The notes: generated by a model not told the origin, from the sequence alone. Positions 25,316 to 34,602 are shown, counted from the stretch's first letter. The stretch: 64,000 nt of DNA from Enterococcus_K sp051713825 (GCF_051713825.1 NZ_JBIOQR010000001.1:1302001-1366000); one strand, 5' to 3'. Translations and numbers: made by a program.

Positions 25316-25714
25316 ATGTCTCTATGGTTAGTAAATATCGTATTAATAGCAATCATTCTTGTGATTGCTGGATATGAACTTTATATCCGCATCATGGGAA
25401 AGCGCTCCGCTAAAACACTCACAGAAGAGGAATTTCGTGAAGGTATGCGTAAAGCGCAAATTATCGACGTGCGAGAAAAAGATATGTTTGATGCAGGGCA
25501 TGTTCTGGGTGCAAGGAATATCCCTTATAGCGTTTTAAAACAGTCTTACGGTTCAATTCGTAAAGATCAGCCGGTGTATCTCTATGATCAAAAGAAAAGC
25601 ATGAGTATTCGTGCTGCTTCAAAACTACGCAAACAAGGATATAAAGAAATTTATCTTCTCAAAGGCGGTTATGATGGCTGGACAGGGAAAATTAAAAAGA
25701 AAACAACTTATTAA
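25316..25714 (+). CDS. Membrane-anchored rhodanese-domain protein
   Basis: 132 residues: one N-terminal membrane helix (about 4-24), then a rhodanese domain (QIIDVREKDMFDAGHVLGAR ... LKGGYDGW). The usual active-site Cys position, just after the QPVYLY strand, reads DQKKSMS, with no Cys. So this is likely an inactive or binding-only rhodanese, as is common for YqhL-like members. It is the last gene of the yqgQ-glcK operon. Function is unknown. Confidence 0.85.
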   Translation: MSLWLVNIVLIAIILVIAGYELYIRIMGKRSAKTLTEEEFREGMRKAQIIDVREKDMFDAGHVLGARNIPYSVLKQSYGSIRKDQPVYLYDQKKSMSIRAASKLRKQGYKEIYLLKGGYDGWTGKIKKKTTY

Positions 25715-25782
25715 GTAAGGTTGAAGCAAAAGCGCTCAGTTTATTTGTGAAGGAGCTGCTTTCATTTTCACCCTATAATAAG

Positions 25783-25827
25783 AGAGTGGGATGTAACTAT
25801 TTTAAGTTATGTTCTACTCTTTTTTTA
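25783..25827 (+). terminator. Terminator of the glcK operon
   Basis: AGAGTGGGATGTAAC pairs with GTTATGTTCTACTCT with internal mismatches, then seven T's. The remaining gap to 26000 shows nothing else. Confidence 0.75.
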
Positions 25828-25999
25828 CTAATTAAAATGAACACCTGAAGTTGAATAGGGATTTATGCACCAACGCAAGAGCCGATTATGTTTGATTGGA
25901 AAAGTAGTCCCTCGGGAAAAAGAGGCAAGAATTTTTGCACAAATATAACAAAATGCGTAGTATAGAGATAGAGGGAAATTAATTGGGAGGGGGATTGGC

Positions 26000-26392
26000 A
26001 TGATACAAGTAAAGCGAGTGTATGAACAAGTGTCCGATCAAGATGGCTATCGCGTATTGGTGGATCGCTTGTGGCCTAGAGGAATTTCAAAAGAGCACGC
26101 TAAGCTAGATGAATGGTTAAAAGAAGTGGCTCCAAGTAATGAGTTGCGCAAGTGGTTTCATCACGAACCAGAAAAGTTTCCTTTATTTAAAGAAAAATAT
26201 GCTCTTGAGTTAACAACCGGCATACAAAAAGAGGCCTTTAATCAATTGAAGAAAATTGTGGAAACAAATTCCACTGTAACGCTAGTTTATGGAGCGAAGG
26301 ATACGGTAGATAATCAAGCAGTCTGTTTAAAAAAATGGTTAGAGGAAATAAAGGAAAAAGGCGGTGCAGTTCAGAGTGAGCCAATTAAATAA
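26000..26392 (+). CDS. DUF488 family protein (YeaO-like)
   Basis: 130 residues opening IQVKRVYEQ, then DGYRVLVDRLWPRGISKEHAKLD and RKWFHHEPEKFPLFKEKY, the standard DUF488 signature. Members are small soluble proteins without an established function. GGGAGGGGG precedes the ATG. It is a single gene, sharing a bidirectional terminator with the convergent DUF3042 gene. Confidence 0.85.
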   Translation: MIQVKRVYEQVSDQDGYRVLVDRLWPRGISKEHAKLDEWLKEVAPSNELRKWFHHEPEKFPLFKEKYALELTTGIQKEAFNQLKKIVETNSTVTLVYGAKDTVDNQAVCLKKWLEEIKEKGGAVQSEPIK

Positions 26393-26427
26393 ATAAAGCA
26401 CAAAGCCTTCTTCTAAAACACAGGAAA

Positions 26428-26471
26428 ACAGCCCTGACTTGCTCAAGACATGAGTTAGTAAGGGCTGTTTG
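26428..26471. terminator. Bidirectional terminator between DUF488 and DUF3042 genes
   Basis: ACAGCCCT pairs with AGGGCTGT and the stem continues imperfectly (GACTTGCTC/GAGTTAGTA), with flanking A and T runs. Confidence 0.7.
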
Positions 26472-26481
26472 TTCGTAGCAA

Positions 26482-26649
26482 TTAGCGAGTGATACGTTTT
26501 CTCATTGCTTTTTTGCGATTTTCTTCTATCATTGCTTCTTTTTCTTCGATTGGATCAATAATAATTTTTTTAGCAGCTACTACAGTACCAGCAATTGCTG
26601 CCATAGTTGCTACGCTTCCGACAAGAAGACCAGATACGAATTTTTTCAT
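26482..26649 (-). CDS. DUF3042 family small protein
   Basis: 55 residues: Lys-rich start MKKFVSGLLVG, one hydrophobic segment (SVATMAAIAGTVVAA), then a charged tail EEKEAMIEENRKKAMRKR. This is the DUF3042 pattern found in lactic acid bacteria; function unknown, probably membrane-tethered. AAGAGGTG precedes the ATG. It is divergent from galK, whose promoter lies about 100 bp away. Confidence 0.85.
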   Translation of the reverse strand: MKKFVSGLLVGSVATMAAIAGTVVAAKKIIIDPIEEKEAMIEENRKKAMRKRITR

Positions 26650-26753
26650 AGGAAACACCTCTTTATTCTAAATATTATTCTACCTTTATATTATCGCTGA
26701 TAACACTGAAAAAAACCAGTAGAAAGATTAGTTGTAATCGGTTTATTTTTTTG

Positions 26754-26794
26754 TTGAATAATTTTAGTAAATGTTTTATAATAAATTTACTAAA
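26754..26794 (+). promoter_or_regulatory. gal operon promoter with dyad operator
   Basis: -35 TTGAAT (26754-26759), a 17-bp spacer and a perfect -10 TATAAT (26777-26782). TTTAGTAAAT (26763-26772) and ATTTACTAAA (26785-26794) form a perfect 10-bp dyad spaced by 12 bp that straddles the -10. The placement would block RNA polymerase, so it is a good candidate GalR operator; galR is in the same operon. Confidence 0.7.
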
Positions 26795-26814
26795 TAAAAA
26801 TGAGAGGTGTTCGT

Positions 26815-27978
26815 ATGTTAAAAGAATTGCAAAAAGAGTTTCAACAAGTGTTTGATGGAGAAAAAGCAGCTGGCGAGTATTTTGCACCAGGAAGAATTAA
26901 TTTGATTGGAGAGCACACAGATTATAACGGGGGCTATGTTTTTCCAGCGTCAATCACCATTGGAACTTACGGATTGGCTAGAAAAAGAGCAGATAAAATA
27001 ATTAGAATGTATTCAAAAAACTTTGAGCAATTAGGTCGAATTGAATTTTCATTAGAAGATCTTTCTTATAAGAAAGAAGACGATTGGACGAACTATCCTA
27101 AGGGTGTGATTGCTTATTTACTCGAAGAGGGTTATGAAATTTCTTCAGGATTAGATATCTTTGTTTACGGAACTATTCCAAACGGTGCAGGTCTTTCTTC
27201 ATCAGCTTCGATTGAGCTTTTGACAGGAGTGATTGTTAGAGACTTGTTTGATTTATCAATTGAGATGTTAGATTTAGTCAAATTAGGGAAACGAGTTGAA
27301 AATCAGTTTATCGGTGTGAATTCAGGAATTATGGATCAATTTGCTATAGGAATGGGTAAAAAAGACCATGCCCTATTGTTGGATACGAATACCCTTTCTT
27401 ATGAAGTGGTACCAGCCGCGTTTGGTGAGTATGTGGTCGCCATCATGAATACCAATAAACGTCGTGAATTGGCAGACTCAAAATACAATGAACGTCGTGG
27501 TGAATGTGAAGAAGCACTTCGCCGTTTGCAAACAAAATTACCAATCCAAAGTCTTGGAGAATTGGACGAAGAAACGTTTTATGCAAATACTGATTTAATT
27601 GGTGATGAAACATTAATCCGTCGTGCGAAACATGCAGTTACTGAAAATCAACGGACGCTAAAAGCAAAAGTCGCTTTACAAGCCAATGATTTAGCTACGT
27701 TTGGTCAGTTATTAAATGCTTCTCATCAGTCATTGAAGGACGATTATGAAGTGACCGGAATTGAGTTAGATACACTAGTTGCAGCAGCGCAAGCACAACC
27801 AGGTGTTTTGGGTGCTAGAATGACGGGTGCTGGTTTTGGCGGGTGTGGAATTGCTCTTGTCAAGGAAGCTGTGTTACCAGACTTCATTCAAACAGTTGGT
27901 GAGATTTATAAAGAAAAAATTGGCTACGCTGCTGACTTTTATAAAGCAAGCATTGATGATGGTGCGAGAAAGCTGTAA
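26815..27978 (+). CDS. galK: Galactokinase
   Basis: 388 residues. Motifs: the galactokinase signature GRINLIGEHTDYNGGYVFP near residue 25, GHMP-kinase ATP loop NGAGLSSSASIE (about 125), the catalytic Asp region NSGIMDQF, and the C-terminal GARMTGAGFGGC. It phosphorylates alpha-D-galactose to galactose-1-phosphate. I chose the ATG at 26815 because GAGAGGTG lies just before it; a start at 26800 would put the binding site inside the gene. It is the first gene of galKETR. Confidence 0.96.
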   Translation: MLKELQKEFQQVFDGEKAAGEYFAPGRINLIGEHTDYNGGYVFPASITIGTYGLARKRADKIIRMYSKNFEQLGRIEFSLEDLSYKKEDDWTNYPKGVIAYLLEEGYEISSGLDIFVYGTIPNGAGLSSSASIELLTGVIVRDLFDLSIEMLDLVKLGKRVENQFIGVNSGIMDQFAIGMGKKDHALLLDTNTLSYEVVPAAFGEYVVAIMNTNKRRELADSKYNERRGECEEALRRLQTKLPIQSLGELDEETFYANTDLIGDETLIRRAKHAVTENQRTLKAKVALQANDLATFGQLLNASHQSLKDDYEVTGIELDTLVAAAQAQPGVLGARMTGAGFGGCGIALVKEAVLPDFIQTVGEIYKEKIGYAADFYKASIDDGARKL

Positions 27979-28023
27979 GATAGTAAAGAAAGTATTTTAC
28001 TTACAAAGGAGACGAAATAAATT

Positions 28024-29013
28024 ATGTCAATTTTAGTTCTAGGCGGAGCCGGTTATATCGGTTCACATGCTGTTAATCAATTAGTATCAAAAGGCTATGA
28101 GGTAGTCGTTATCGATAATTTACTCACTGGTCACAAACAAGCCATCCATCCAGATGCTCGTTTTTACGAAGGGGACGTGAGAGATAAAACATTCGTTCAA
28201 AGTGTTTTCCAAAAAGAAACCATTGAAGGTGTTATTCACTTTGCAGCAAGCTCTTTAGTAGGAGAATCAGTTGAGAAGCCTCTAAAATATTTCAATAATA
28301 ATGTTTATGGTATGCAAATTCTTCTTGAAGTTATGGAAGAGTTTGATGTCAAAAACATTGTCTTTTCTTCAACTGCGGCAACTTATGGTGAACCTGAGGA
28401 AACACCGATTCGTGAAACAACACCAACAAATCCAAAAAATCCTTACGGGGAAAGCAAGTTAATGATGGAAAAAATGATGAAGTGGTGTGACAACGCATAT
28501 GGCATGCGTTACGTAGCTTTACGTTATTTTAATGTGGCTGGAGCAAAAGCTGATTCATCAATTGGAGAAGACCACGATCCAGAAACACATTTGGTACCAA
28601 TTATTTTACAAGTAGCTTTAGGGCAACGTGAAGCATTATCTATCTTTGGTGAAGATTATGATACGCCAGATGGTACATGTATTCGTGACTATGTCCATGT
28701 TGAAGATTTGATTGCAGCTCACATTCTAGCACTAGAATATTTAAAAGCTGGTAACGAAAGTAATGTCTTTAACTTGGGTAGTAACAACGGCTATTCAGTA
28801 AAAGAAATGTTAGAAGCTGCGCGCGAAGTAACAGGCAAAGAAATTCCGGCAAAAGTGGCACCGCGCCGTGCAGGAGATCCAGGTACGTTAGTTGCTGCTA
28901 GTGAAAAAGCAAAATCTGTTTTAGGCTGGGCTCCACAATATACTTCTGTAAAAGATATTATTAAAACTGCTTGGGACTGGCATGTGAGCCATCCAAACGG
29001 GTATGAAGACTAG
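28024..29013 (+). CDS. galE: UDP-glucose 4-epimerase
   Basis: 329 residues of an extended short-chain dehydrogenase. NAD-binding GGAGYIGSH opens the protein; the catalytic Ser/Tyr/Lys are in FSSTAATYG and YGESK. It interconverts UDP-galactose and UDP-glucose, closing the Leloir pathway and supplying UDP-galactose for surface glycans. AAAGGAGA precedes the ATG; it is 45 bp from galK. Confidence 0.96.
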   Translation: MSILVLGGAGYIGSHAVNQLVSKGYEVVVIDNLLTGHKQAIHPDARFYEGDVRDKTFVQSVFQKETIEGVIHFAASSLVGESVEKPLKYFNNNVYGMQILLEVMEEFDVKNIVFSSTAATYGEPEETPIRETTPTNPKNPYGESKLMMEKMMKWCDNAYGMRYVALRYFNVAGAKADSSIGEDHDPETHLVPIILQVALGQREALSIFGEDYDTPDGTCIRDYVHVEDLIAAHILALEYLKAGNESNVFNLGSNNGYSVKEMLEAAREVTGKEIPAKVAPRRAGDPGTLVAASEKAKSVLGWAPQYTSVKDIIKTAWDWHVSHPNGYED

Positions 29014-29024
29014 GAGGTTTACTG

Positions 29025-30503
29025 GTGATCAGTCAAACAATTTATGAGTTTACTACTTTAGCCATTGCCTCTGGTGGTTGGATGGAAATGGACCGAATTT
29101 ATTTACAAAACCGAGTGGCTGCGCTAATCGGTGAAGAAGCTTTAGCGCCAGTTTCCGCAGAAAAACACGCACGTCCTTCTTTAGAGTTGTTGGATGAATT
29201 GATTAAAAAGGCGAAAGAGAATCAAGTAATCACTGATAATCAAGCGGAGGTAGAGATTTTAGAAGCCCAATTGATGGACTTTTTAACGCCACCACCTTCA
29301 GTTGTTAATGCCTTTTTTGCGCAACATTATTCAAAAAGTCCGCAAGAAGCGACCAATTATTTTTATGAGTTGAGCAAAGCGAATGACTATATTAAGACGC
29401 GAGCAATCGCTAAAAATATTATTTTTCCTGTTGGAACAGAATATGGTGAGTTAGAAATTACCATTAATCTGTCAAAACCAGAAAAGGATCCTAAACAAAT
29501 TGCAGCTGAACGAAACGCAGCTAAGGTTGACTATCCAAAGTGTATGCTTTGTATGGAAAATGAAGGCTACAAGGGTCGTTTAAACTATCCCGCACGAACC
29601 AATCATCGCATCATTCGGATGAATTTGGACGGGGAAAGCTGGGGGTTCCAATATTCGCCCTATGCTTATTACAATGAGCATTCAATTATTCTATCAGAAG
29701 AGCATCGCCCAATGAAAATTTCGAAAACAACATTTGCCCGTTTGTTACGAATTATCGAGGTCTTACCACATTATTTTGTGGGCTCAAATGCTGATTTGCC
29801 AATTGTTGGCGGCTCTATTTTATCGCATGACCACTATCAAGCAGGAGCCCATGAGTTTCCAATGGCAAAAGCCGAGATGGCGGCTGAATTTACCTTAAAA
29901 AAATTCCCGGCAGTTCGTGCAGGAATTGTAAAGTGGCCGATGTCAGTCATTCGTTTGCAGGCAACAGAACAAACGGAATTAGTGGAGGCTGCTACAGAAA
30001 TTTTTGAGAAATGGCAAACCTATTCAGATGAGTCTGTTGAAGTTTCTGCTTTTTCAGCAGATGGTACGCCTCATCACACAATTACACCAATTGCTCGTCG
30101 AAACAAAGATTTATTTGAACTTGATTTAGTTTTAAGAGATAATAATGTATCAGAAGAACATCCAGATGGAATTTTCCATCCACATAAAGATGTGCAGCAT
30201 ATTAAAAAAGAAAATATTGGCTTAATTGAAGTAATGGGCTTAGCTGTCTTACCGCCACGATTAGAAAAAGAATTAATTGAAGTGGAGCGTTACTTAGTCG
30301 ATGAAGATAACCAGCTTGCTGAGTATCATCGCGAGTGGGCTGATGGCTTAAAACAAAAAAAATCGGTCAATAAAGAAACGGTCAAACAAGTTGTTCAAGA
30401 AGCGGTCGGAAGAGTTTTTGAACGAGTACTTTTAGATGCGGGAGTCTTTAAACGGACAAAAGAAGGTCAAGAAGCTTTCCAACGTTTTATAGAGACACTA
30501 TAA
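29025..30503 (+). CDS. galT: Galactose-1-phosphate uridylyltransferase, class II
   Basis: 492 residues, the longer Gram-positive (GalT class 2) form. Recognisable stretches are YPKCMLCMENEGYKGR, GGSILSHDHYQAGAHEFPM (which holds the active-site His cluster) and DGTPHHTITPIARR. It exchanges UMP between UDP-glucose and galactose-1-phosphate. It starts at a GTG 11 bp after galE, preceded by TAGGAGGTT. All three Leloir enzymes are intact, so galactose use is expected. Confidence 0.95.
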   Translation: MISQTIYEFTTLAIASGGWMEMDRIYLQNRVAALIGEEALAPVSAEKHARPSLELLDELIKKAKENQVITDNQAEVEILEAQLMDFLTPPPSVVNAFFAQHYSKSPQEATNYFYELSKANDYIKTRAIAKNIIFPVGTEYGELEITINLSKPEKDPKQIAAERNAAKVDYPKCMLCMENEGYKGRLNYPARTNHRIIRMNLDGESWGFQYSPYAYYNEHSIILSEEHRPMKISKTTFARLLRIIEVLPHYFVGSNADLPIVGGSILSHDHYQAGAHEFPMAKAEMAAEFTLKKFPAVRAGIVKWPMSVIRLQATEQTELVEAATEIFEKWQTYSDESVEVSAFSADGTPHHTITPIARRNKDLFELDLVLRDNNVSEEHPDGIFHPHKDVQHIKKENIGLIEVMGLAVLPPRLEKELIEVERYLVDEDNQLAEYHREWADGLKQKKSVNKETVKQVVQEAVGRVFERVLLDAGVFKRTKEGQEAFQRFIETL

Positions 30504-30534
30504 GAAAAATTTGTTATATAAATGGAGGAGAAAC

Positions 30535-31524
30535 ATGGCTACCATTAAAGATATTGCAGAACTGGCAGGTGTTTCTCCTGCAACAGTTTCACGAGTATTA
30601 AATTACGATACTGAGCTTTCTGTCGGTCATGACACCAAAAAGAAAATTTTTGAAGTGGCTGAGGAGTTAAACTACACCAAACATAAAAAAAATCAACGGC
30701 ATGAAAAGTCTCAAATTCGTTTGATTCAATGGTACAACGAAGTCGAGGAGTTAGATGATTTATATTATCTATCTATTCGTTTAGGGATTGAAAAAAAAGC
30801 AGAAGAGCTTGGCATTCGTTTGTTGAAAGAAGTTCTATCTGAGATTAGCGAAGAGGTAGTTGATGGAACGATTGCTTTGGGGAAATTTGATTCAGAACAA
30901 GTGGCTTTGTTGGCGCGTAGTCAAGAAAATCTACTGTTTGTCGACTTTGATGCGATGAAACAAGGGGTCAATTCACTCGTGGTTGATTTTCATCAAAGTG
31001 TGCAAGATGTCGTCGACTATTTTCTTACCTCTGGATATAATAAAATTGGCATTTTGACTGGGAATGAATATACTAAGCCAACGAATCAACTTATTCCGGA
31101 TGTTCGTTTGTCGACGTTTAGAGAATTATTGACTCAAAATAATCTTTTTCAACCAGACTGGGTGATTCAAGCTGATTTTTCTGTGGACGCAGGGTACAAG
31201 GCGATGAAGACTTATCTTGTTGAGCACGCGGCGAATCTTCCAGAAGCTCTATTTGCGTCGAATGATGCGTTGGCGATTGGGGCGTTACGTGCCTTACAAG
31301 AAGCCGGTGTTTCAGTTCCTGAACAGGTGGCAGTCGTTGGCTTTAACGATAGTAGTGTCGCAAAATATGTGAGTCCTCCGTTGACAACAGTTAAGGTTTA
31401 CACCGAATGGATGGGTGAATTAGCCGTTGACACAATTCTTTCTTTAAGTAAAGATAAATCCCCCGTGCCAAGGAAAATCACGGTTGGAACTGAGTTAATC
31501 CTGAGAGAATCTACGAGGAAATGA
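30535..31524 (+). CDS. galR: LacI-family galactose repressor
   Basis: 329 residues. The N-terminal helix-turn-helix (MATIKDIAELAGVSPATVSR) and hinge are of LacI/GalR type, followed by a periplasmic-binding-protein-like sugar domain with FASNDALAIGALRALQE and VAVVGFNDS. It is last in the galK operon, so it probably autoregulates with it by binding the 10-bp dyad at the galK promoter. The ATG at 30535 has GGAGGAG 5 nt before it. The inducer is presumably galactose or a derivative. Confidence 0.92.
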   Translation: MATIKDIAELAGVSPATVSRVLNYDTELSVGHDTKKKIFEVAEELNYTKHKKNQRHEKSQIRLIQWYNEVEELDDLYYLSIRLGIEKKAEELGIRLLKEVLSEISEEVVDGTIALGKFDSEQVALLARSQENLLFVDFDAMKQGVNSLVVDFHQSVQDVVDYFLTSGYNKIGILTGNEYTKPTNQLIPDVRLSTFRELLTQNNLFQPDWVIQADFSVDAGYKAMKTYLVEHAANLPEALFASNDALAIGALRALQEAGVSVPEQVAVVGFNDSSVAKYVSPPLTTVKVYTEWMGELAVDTILSLSKDKSPVPRKITVGTELILRESTRK

Positions 31525-31580
31525 ACAAAACTAAACGAATATGATTCGTTTGTAAATAAAGTGACGCTGAATGTCCATTC

Positions 31581-31626
31581 AAGAATCAGTTAAGAAGTGA
31601 AAACTTTTTGGTTGATTCTTTTTTTG
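31581..31626 (+). terminator. Terminator of the gal operon
   Basis: AAGAATCA pairs with TGATTCTT followed by five more T's, with a large AT-rich loop. Confidence 0.75.
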
Positions 31627-31774
31627 TTATTTTTTGACTATTTTTCATCATTTACTGCGTATCTATTTATTGAAGAGTCTTGCTCTATAAATGTTGGTGA
31701 TAAAGTAATATTAAGTTTGAAAGAAATATGCTACAATGAGTGCATTATTATTGTAAAAAGGAAAGGGATTTTTG

Positions 31775-32497
31775 ATGATTATACTTGCTATTGATACCTC
31801 AAATCAAACTTTGGCGATTGGGCTATTGGAGGATGGAAGGGTATTGGGTCAAATGCAAACGACTGTAAAAAAAAATCATAGTTTAACCTTGATGCCTGCG
31901 ATTGACTCGTTAATGAAGTCTGCAGAAAAAAAGCCCTCTGATATTGATCGAATCGTGGTTGCTCAAGGGCCTGGATCTTATACAGGCTTACGAATTGGCG
32001 TGACTACTGCAAAGACCTTAGCTTATACGCTAAAAAAAGAATTGGTGGGCGTCTCTAGCCTCGCGACCCTTGCAGCGAATTGTTTGAATATAAAGGGGCG
32101 AATTGTCCCTATTTTTGATGCACGTCGAAAAAATGTCTACACTGGGGTGTATCGCTGGGAAAACAATCAGTTAGTTTGCGTACGAGAAGATAGTCATATC
32201 TCTTTTGACCATTTAATAGAAGAGTTATCAAACTCAGAAGAGTCTATTTATTTTGTAGGTACAGACGTGGCTAATTTTGTCGAAGAGATTAACGAAAGAT
32301 TGCCTCACGCTCAAATAAATACACATGCTTTATGGTCGGTTCCAAACGGCATTACTTTAGCGGAGTTGGGAGAAACAGTCCCCCCTACGGGTGACATCCA
32401 AGGATTTCTACCAGCCTATCTTAAACGTGTCGAAGCGGAGGAAAAATGGTTAGAAACACATGAACCAGGAGATGAAGCGTATGTTGAAAAAGTTTAA
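31775..32497 (+). CDS. tsaB: tRNA threonylcarbamoyladenosine biosynthesis protein TsaB
   Basis: 240 residues starting MIILAIDTSNQTLAIGLL, with GPGSYTGLRIGVTTAKTLAY, the TsaB hallmark. It is an ASKHA-fold scaffold lacking the metal-binding HxxxH of TsaD and forms the TsaBDE complex that makes t6A37 in ANN-decoding tRNAs. AAAGG precedes the ATG. Its end overlaps rimI, and tsaD is two genes on, so the operon joins the complex partners. Confidence 0.94.
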   Translation: MIILAIDTSNQTLAIGLLEDGRVLGQMQTTVKKNHSLTLMPAIDSLMKSAEKKPSDIDRIVVAQGPGSYTGLRIGVTTAKTLAYTLKKELVGVSSLATLAANCLNIKGRIVPIFDARRKNVYTGVYRWENNQLVCVREDSHISFDHLIEELSNSEESIYFVGTDVANFVEEINERLPHAQINTHALWSVPNGITLAELGETVPPTGDIQGFLPAYLKRVEAEEKWLETHEPGDEAYVEKV

Positions 32498-33032
32498 ACT
32501 CCTCTTTCAACGAGTTCTTTATCCACTTCGTAAAAAAAGAGTCTACCCACAAAAAGAAATGACAATAGATGAGAGTCGGTTTTTGATTCGAGAAACCGAG
32601 CTAGAAGATATCAAGGCGTTATTGGCAGTTGAAAGAAAAGTCTACGGTGAACAGCTACCATGGACAAAAAGTGCCTTTTTGACGGAATTAACTTCAGCCA
32701 TTCCGCATCTTTATTTATCAGTCACTAGTGAGTTACAACTAGTCGGGTTTATTGGAGGCCGAATTGTCGGGAACGACTGTCATCTAACCAATATTGCGGT
32801 TGACCCTGAATATCAAGGTCGAGGAATTGGTGGGAAATTGATTGACGAACTTGTCAAATTTGCTATAATAAATCGCTGTGAAACACTTTCTTTGGAAGTG
32901 CGTATGAGTAATAAGGATGCGCAGCGATTGTATCGTAGGAAAGGGTTTGTCTCCAGAGCAGTAAAGCCAGCCTATTATGATGAAACAAACGAAGATGCGC
33001 TGGATATGATAAAAATAATAGAAGAAGAGTGA
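32481..33032 (+). CDS. rimI: RimI-type GNAT N-acetyltransferase
   Basis: 183 residues. A Lys/Arg-rich N-terminus (about 35 residues) precedes a GNAT domain with LTNIAVDPEYQGRGIGGKL (acetyl-CoA loop) and SLEVRMSNKDAQRLYRRKGF, the RimI signature. It acetylates the N-terminal alanine of ribosomal protein S18 or related targets. I chose the ATG at 32481 because AGGAG lies 9 nt before it; it overlaps the tsaB end by 17 bp. Confidence 0.88.
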   Translation: MLKKFKLLFQRVLYPLRKKRVYPQKEMTIDESRFLIRETELEDIKALLAVERKVYGEQLPWTKSAFLTELTSAIPHLYLSVTSELQLVGFIGGRIVGNDCHLTNIAVDPEYQGRGIGGKLIDELVKFAIINRCETLSLEVRMSNKDAQRLYRRKGFVSRAVKPAYYDETNEDALDMIKIIEEE

Positions 33033-33493
33033 ATGTGGTGTTTTATAAAAAAAATGATTTTCCAACAACCAAGTTGGCGACTCGTTTATGGACGATTTGT
33101 GAAGACGCGTATGAACATGGTTCGCCATGGAGTTTCCAGCAGTTTGAGGCTGATTTGAATCAACAGCAGTCTTACTATGTTGTTTTGGAAGAAGACCAAC
33201 AAATTATTGGTTTTGTTGGCTGCAATTTGGTCCTGGATGAGGCGGAGATTACAAATGTTGCTGTTTTGAAAAATGCACAGGGAAAAGGGTTTGCGCGAAA
33301 GTTATTGCATGAATTAATTGCCCAGTTAAAGGAACAAGATACTTTCCAAGTATTTTTAGAAGTGCGCTGTTCGAATACCGCAGCCCAAAATCTGTATAAG
33401 TCTGAAAAATTCCGTTCATTAGGAATTAGAAAATCATACTATCAGCATCCTTGTGAAGATGCCATGATTATGAGTGCGAAAGTGAGAGCTTAA
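33029..33493 (+). CDS. Second GNAT N-acetyltransferase in the tsa operon
   Basis: 154 residues of a GNAT fold with ITNVAVLKNAQGKGFARKLL and VFLEVRCSNTAAQNLYKSEKF, close to RimI. Having two RimI-like genes in a row between tsaB and tsaD is common in lactic acid bacteria; one of them is the true RimI and I cannot tell which. A GTG at 33029 overlaps the upstream stop; GTGs at 33035 and 33038 are alternatives. Confidence 0.85.
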   Translation: MNVVFYKKNDFPTTKLATRLWTICEDAYEHGSPWSFQQFEADLNQQQSYYVVLEEDQQIIGFVGCNLVLDEAEITNVAVLKNAQGKGFARKLLHELIAQLKEQDTFQVFLEVRCSNTAAQNLYKSEKFRSLGIRKSYYQHPCEDAMIMSAKVRA

Positions 33494-33494
33494 A

Positions 33495-34520
33495 TTGACA
33501 AACACAAGAGAATTAATTTTAGCCATTGAAAGTAGCTGTGATGAGACCAGTGTCGCAATTATTGCAGATGGCTCTCAAATATTAACAAACATTGTTGCTT
33601 CACAAATTAATAGTCACAAACGGTTTGGTGGCGTGGTGCCTGAAGTTGCTAGCCGGCATCATGTCGAACAAATCACGTTATGTATTGAAGATGCCTTGCA
33701 AGAAGCTAAAGTTACACCTGCTGAATTAACCGCGGTTGCTGTGACTTATGGTCCAGGTCTAGTTGGCTCATTACTCATTGGAATTTCGGCTGCTAAAGCA
33801 TTTGCTTGGGCCCATCAATTACCTTTAATTCCTGTGAACCATATGGCTGGGCACATCTATGCGGCTCGTTTGGTGAAACCATTAGAATTTCCTTTGATGG
33901 CACTACTTGTTAGTGGGGGTCATACTGAGCTTGTCTACATGTCAGAAGACGGTTCCTTTGAAATTATTGGTGAGACACGAGATGATGCTGCTGGGGAGGC
34001 GTATGATAAAGTTGGGCGCGTGTTAGGTTTAACTTATCCAAGCGGAAAAGAAATCGATCAGCTAGCTCATTTGGGGGAAGATACATATCACTTTCCTCGC
34101 GCAATGATGAAAGAGGATAATTTTGATTTTAGTTTTAGTGGCTTGAAAAGCTCTTTCATCAATTTAGTGCATAATGCAGAACAACGAGAAGAAGTGTTGA
34201 TTAAAGAAAATCTAGCAGCTAGTTTTCAAGCTAGCGTGATTGAGGTGCTTGTCGAAAAAACGATTCGTGCGTGCCAAACATATCCAGTTAAACAGTTGAT
34301 TATGGCAGGTGGCGTGGCAGCAAATATCGGTTTGAAAACAGCAATGGAAGTAGCAATTTCTAAGAGATTGCCGGAAATCGAATTGATTGTACCGCCAATA
34401 CGTTTATGCGGGGATAACGCGGCGATGATTGGAGCTGCTGCTCATGTTGAATTAAAGCTAGGGCATCTTTCATCTTATGAGTTAAACGCGAATCCAAGTC
34501 TTGTATTTCAAACCATGTAA
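33495..34520 (+). CDS. tsaD: tRNA N6-threonylcarbamoyladenosine transferase TsaD
   Basis: 341 residues with the ASKHA/Kae1 motifs: IESSCDETS, VNHMAGHIYAA (metal-binding His pair), LLVSGGHTE, GEAYDKVGR and GGVAANIGL. It transfers threonylcarbamoyl from its AMP ester to A37 of tRNA in the TsaBDE complex and is essential in most bacteria. A TTG start at 33495 lies just after the GNAT stop; the preceding AGTGAGAG is a modest binding site. Confidence 0.95.
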   Translation: MTNTRELILAIESSCDETSVAIIADGSQILTNIVASQINSHKRFGGVVPEVASRHHVEQITLCIEDALQEAKVTPAELTAVAVTYGPGLVGSLLIGISAAKAFAWAHQLPLIPVNHMAGHIYAARLVKPLEFPLMALLVSGGHTELVYMSEDGSFEIIGETRDDAAGEAYDKVGRVLGLTYPSGKEIDQLAHLGEDTYHFPRAMMKEDNFDFSFSGLKSSFINLVHNAEQREEVLIKENLAASFQASVIEVLVEKTIRACQTYPVKQLIMAGGVAANIGLKTAMEVAISKRLPEIELIVPPIRLCGDNAAMIGAAAHVELKLGHLSSYELNANPSLVFQTM

Positions 34521-34559
34521 GAATTGGCGCATTAAATGAAGTGAAATAAACTGTTTAAG

Positions 34560-34602
34560 AATTCTTAGGCGACCAAGATTTGGGCGACTAAGAATTTTTT
34601 TG
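34560..34602 (+). terminator. Terminator of the tsa operon
   Basis: AATTCTTAG-GCGACC pairs with the GGGCGA-CTAAGAATT arm, followed by seven T's. The IS66 element begins 21 bp later. Confidence 0.8.

Noticed and set aside
31597..31794. 65-codon frame after galR
   Set aside because: It overlaps the galR terminator and the tsaB start, opens at a GTG without a binding site, and shows no family pattern.
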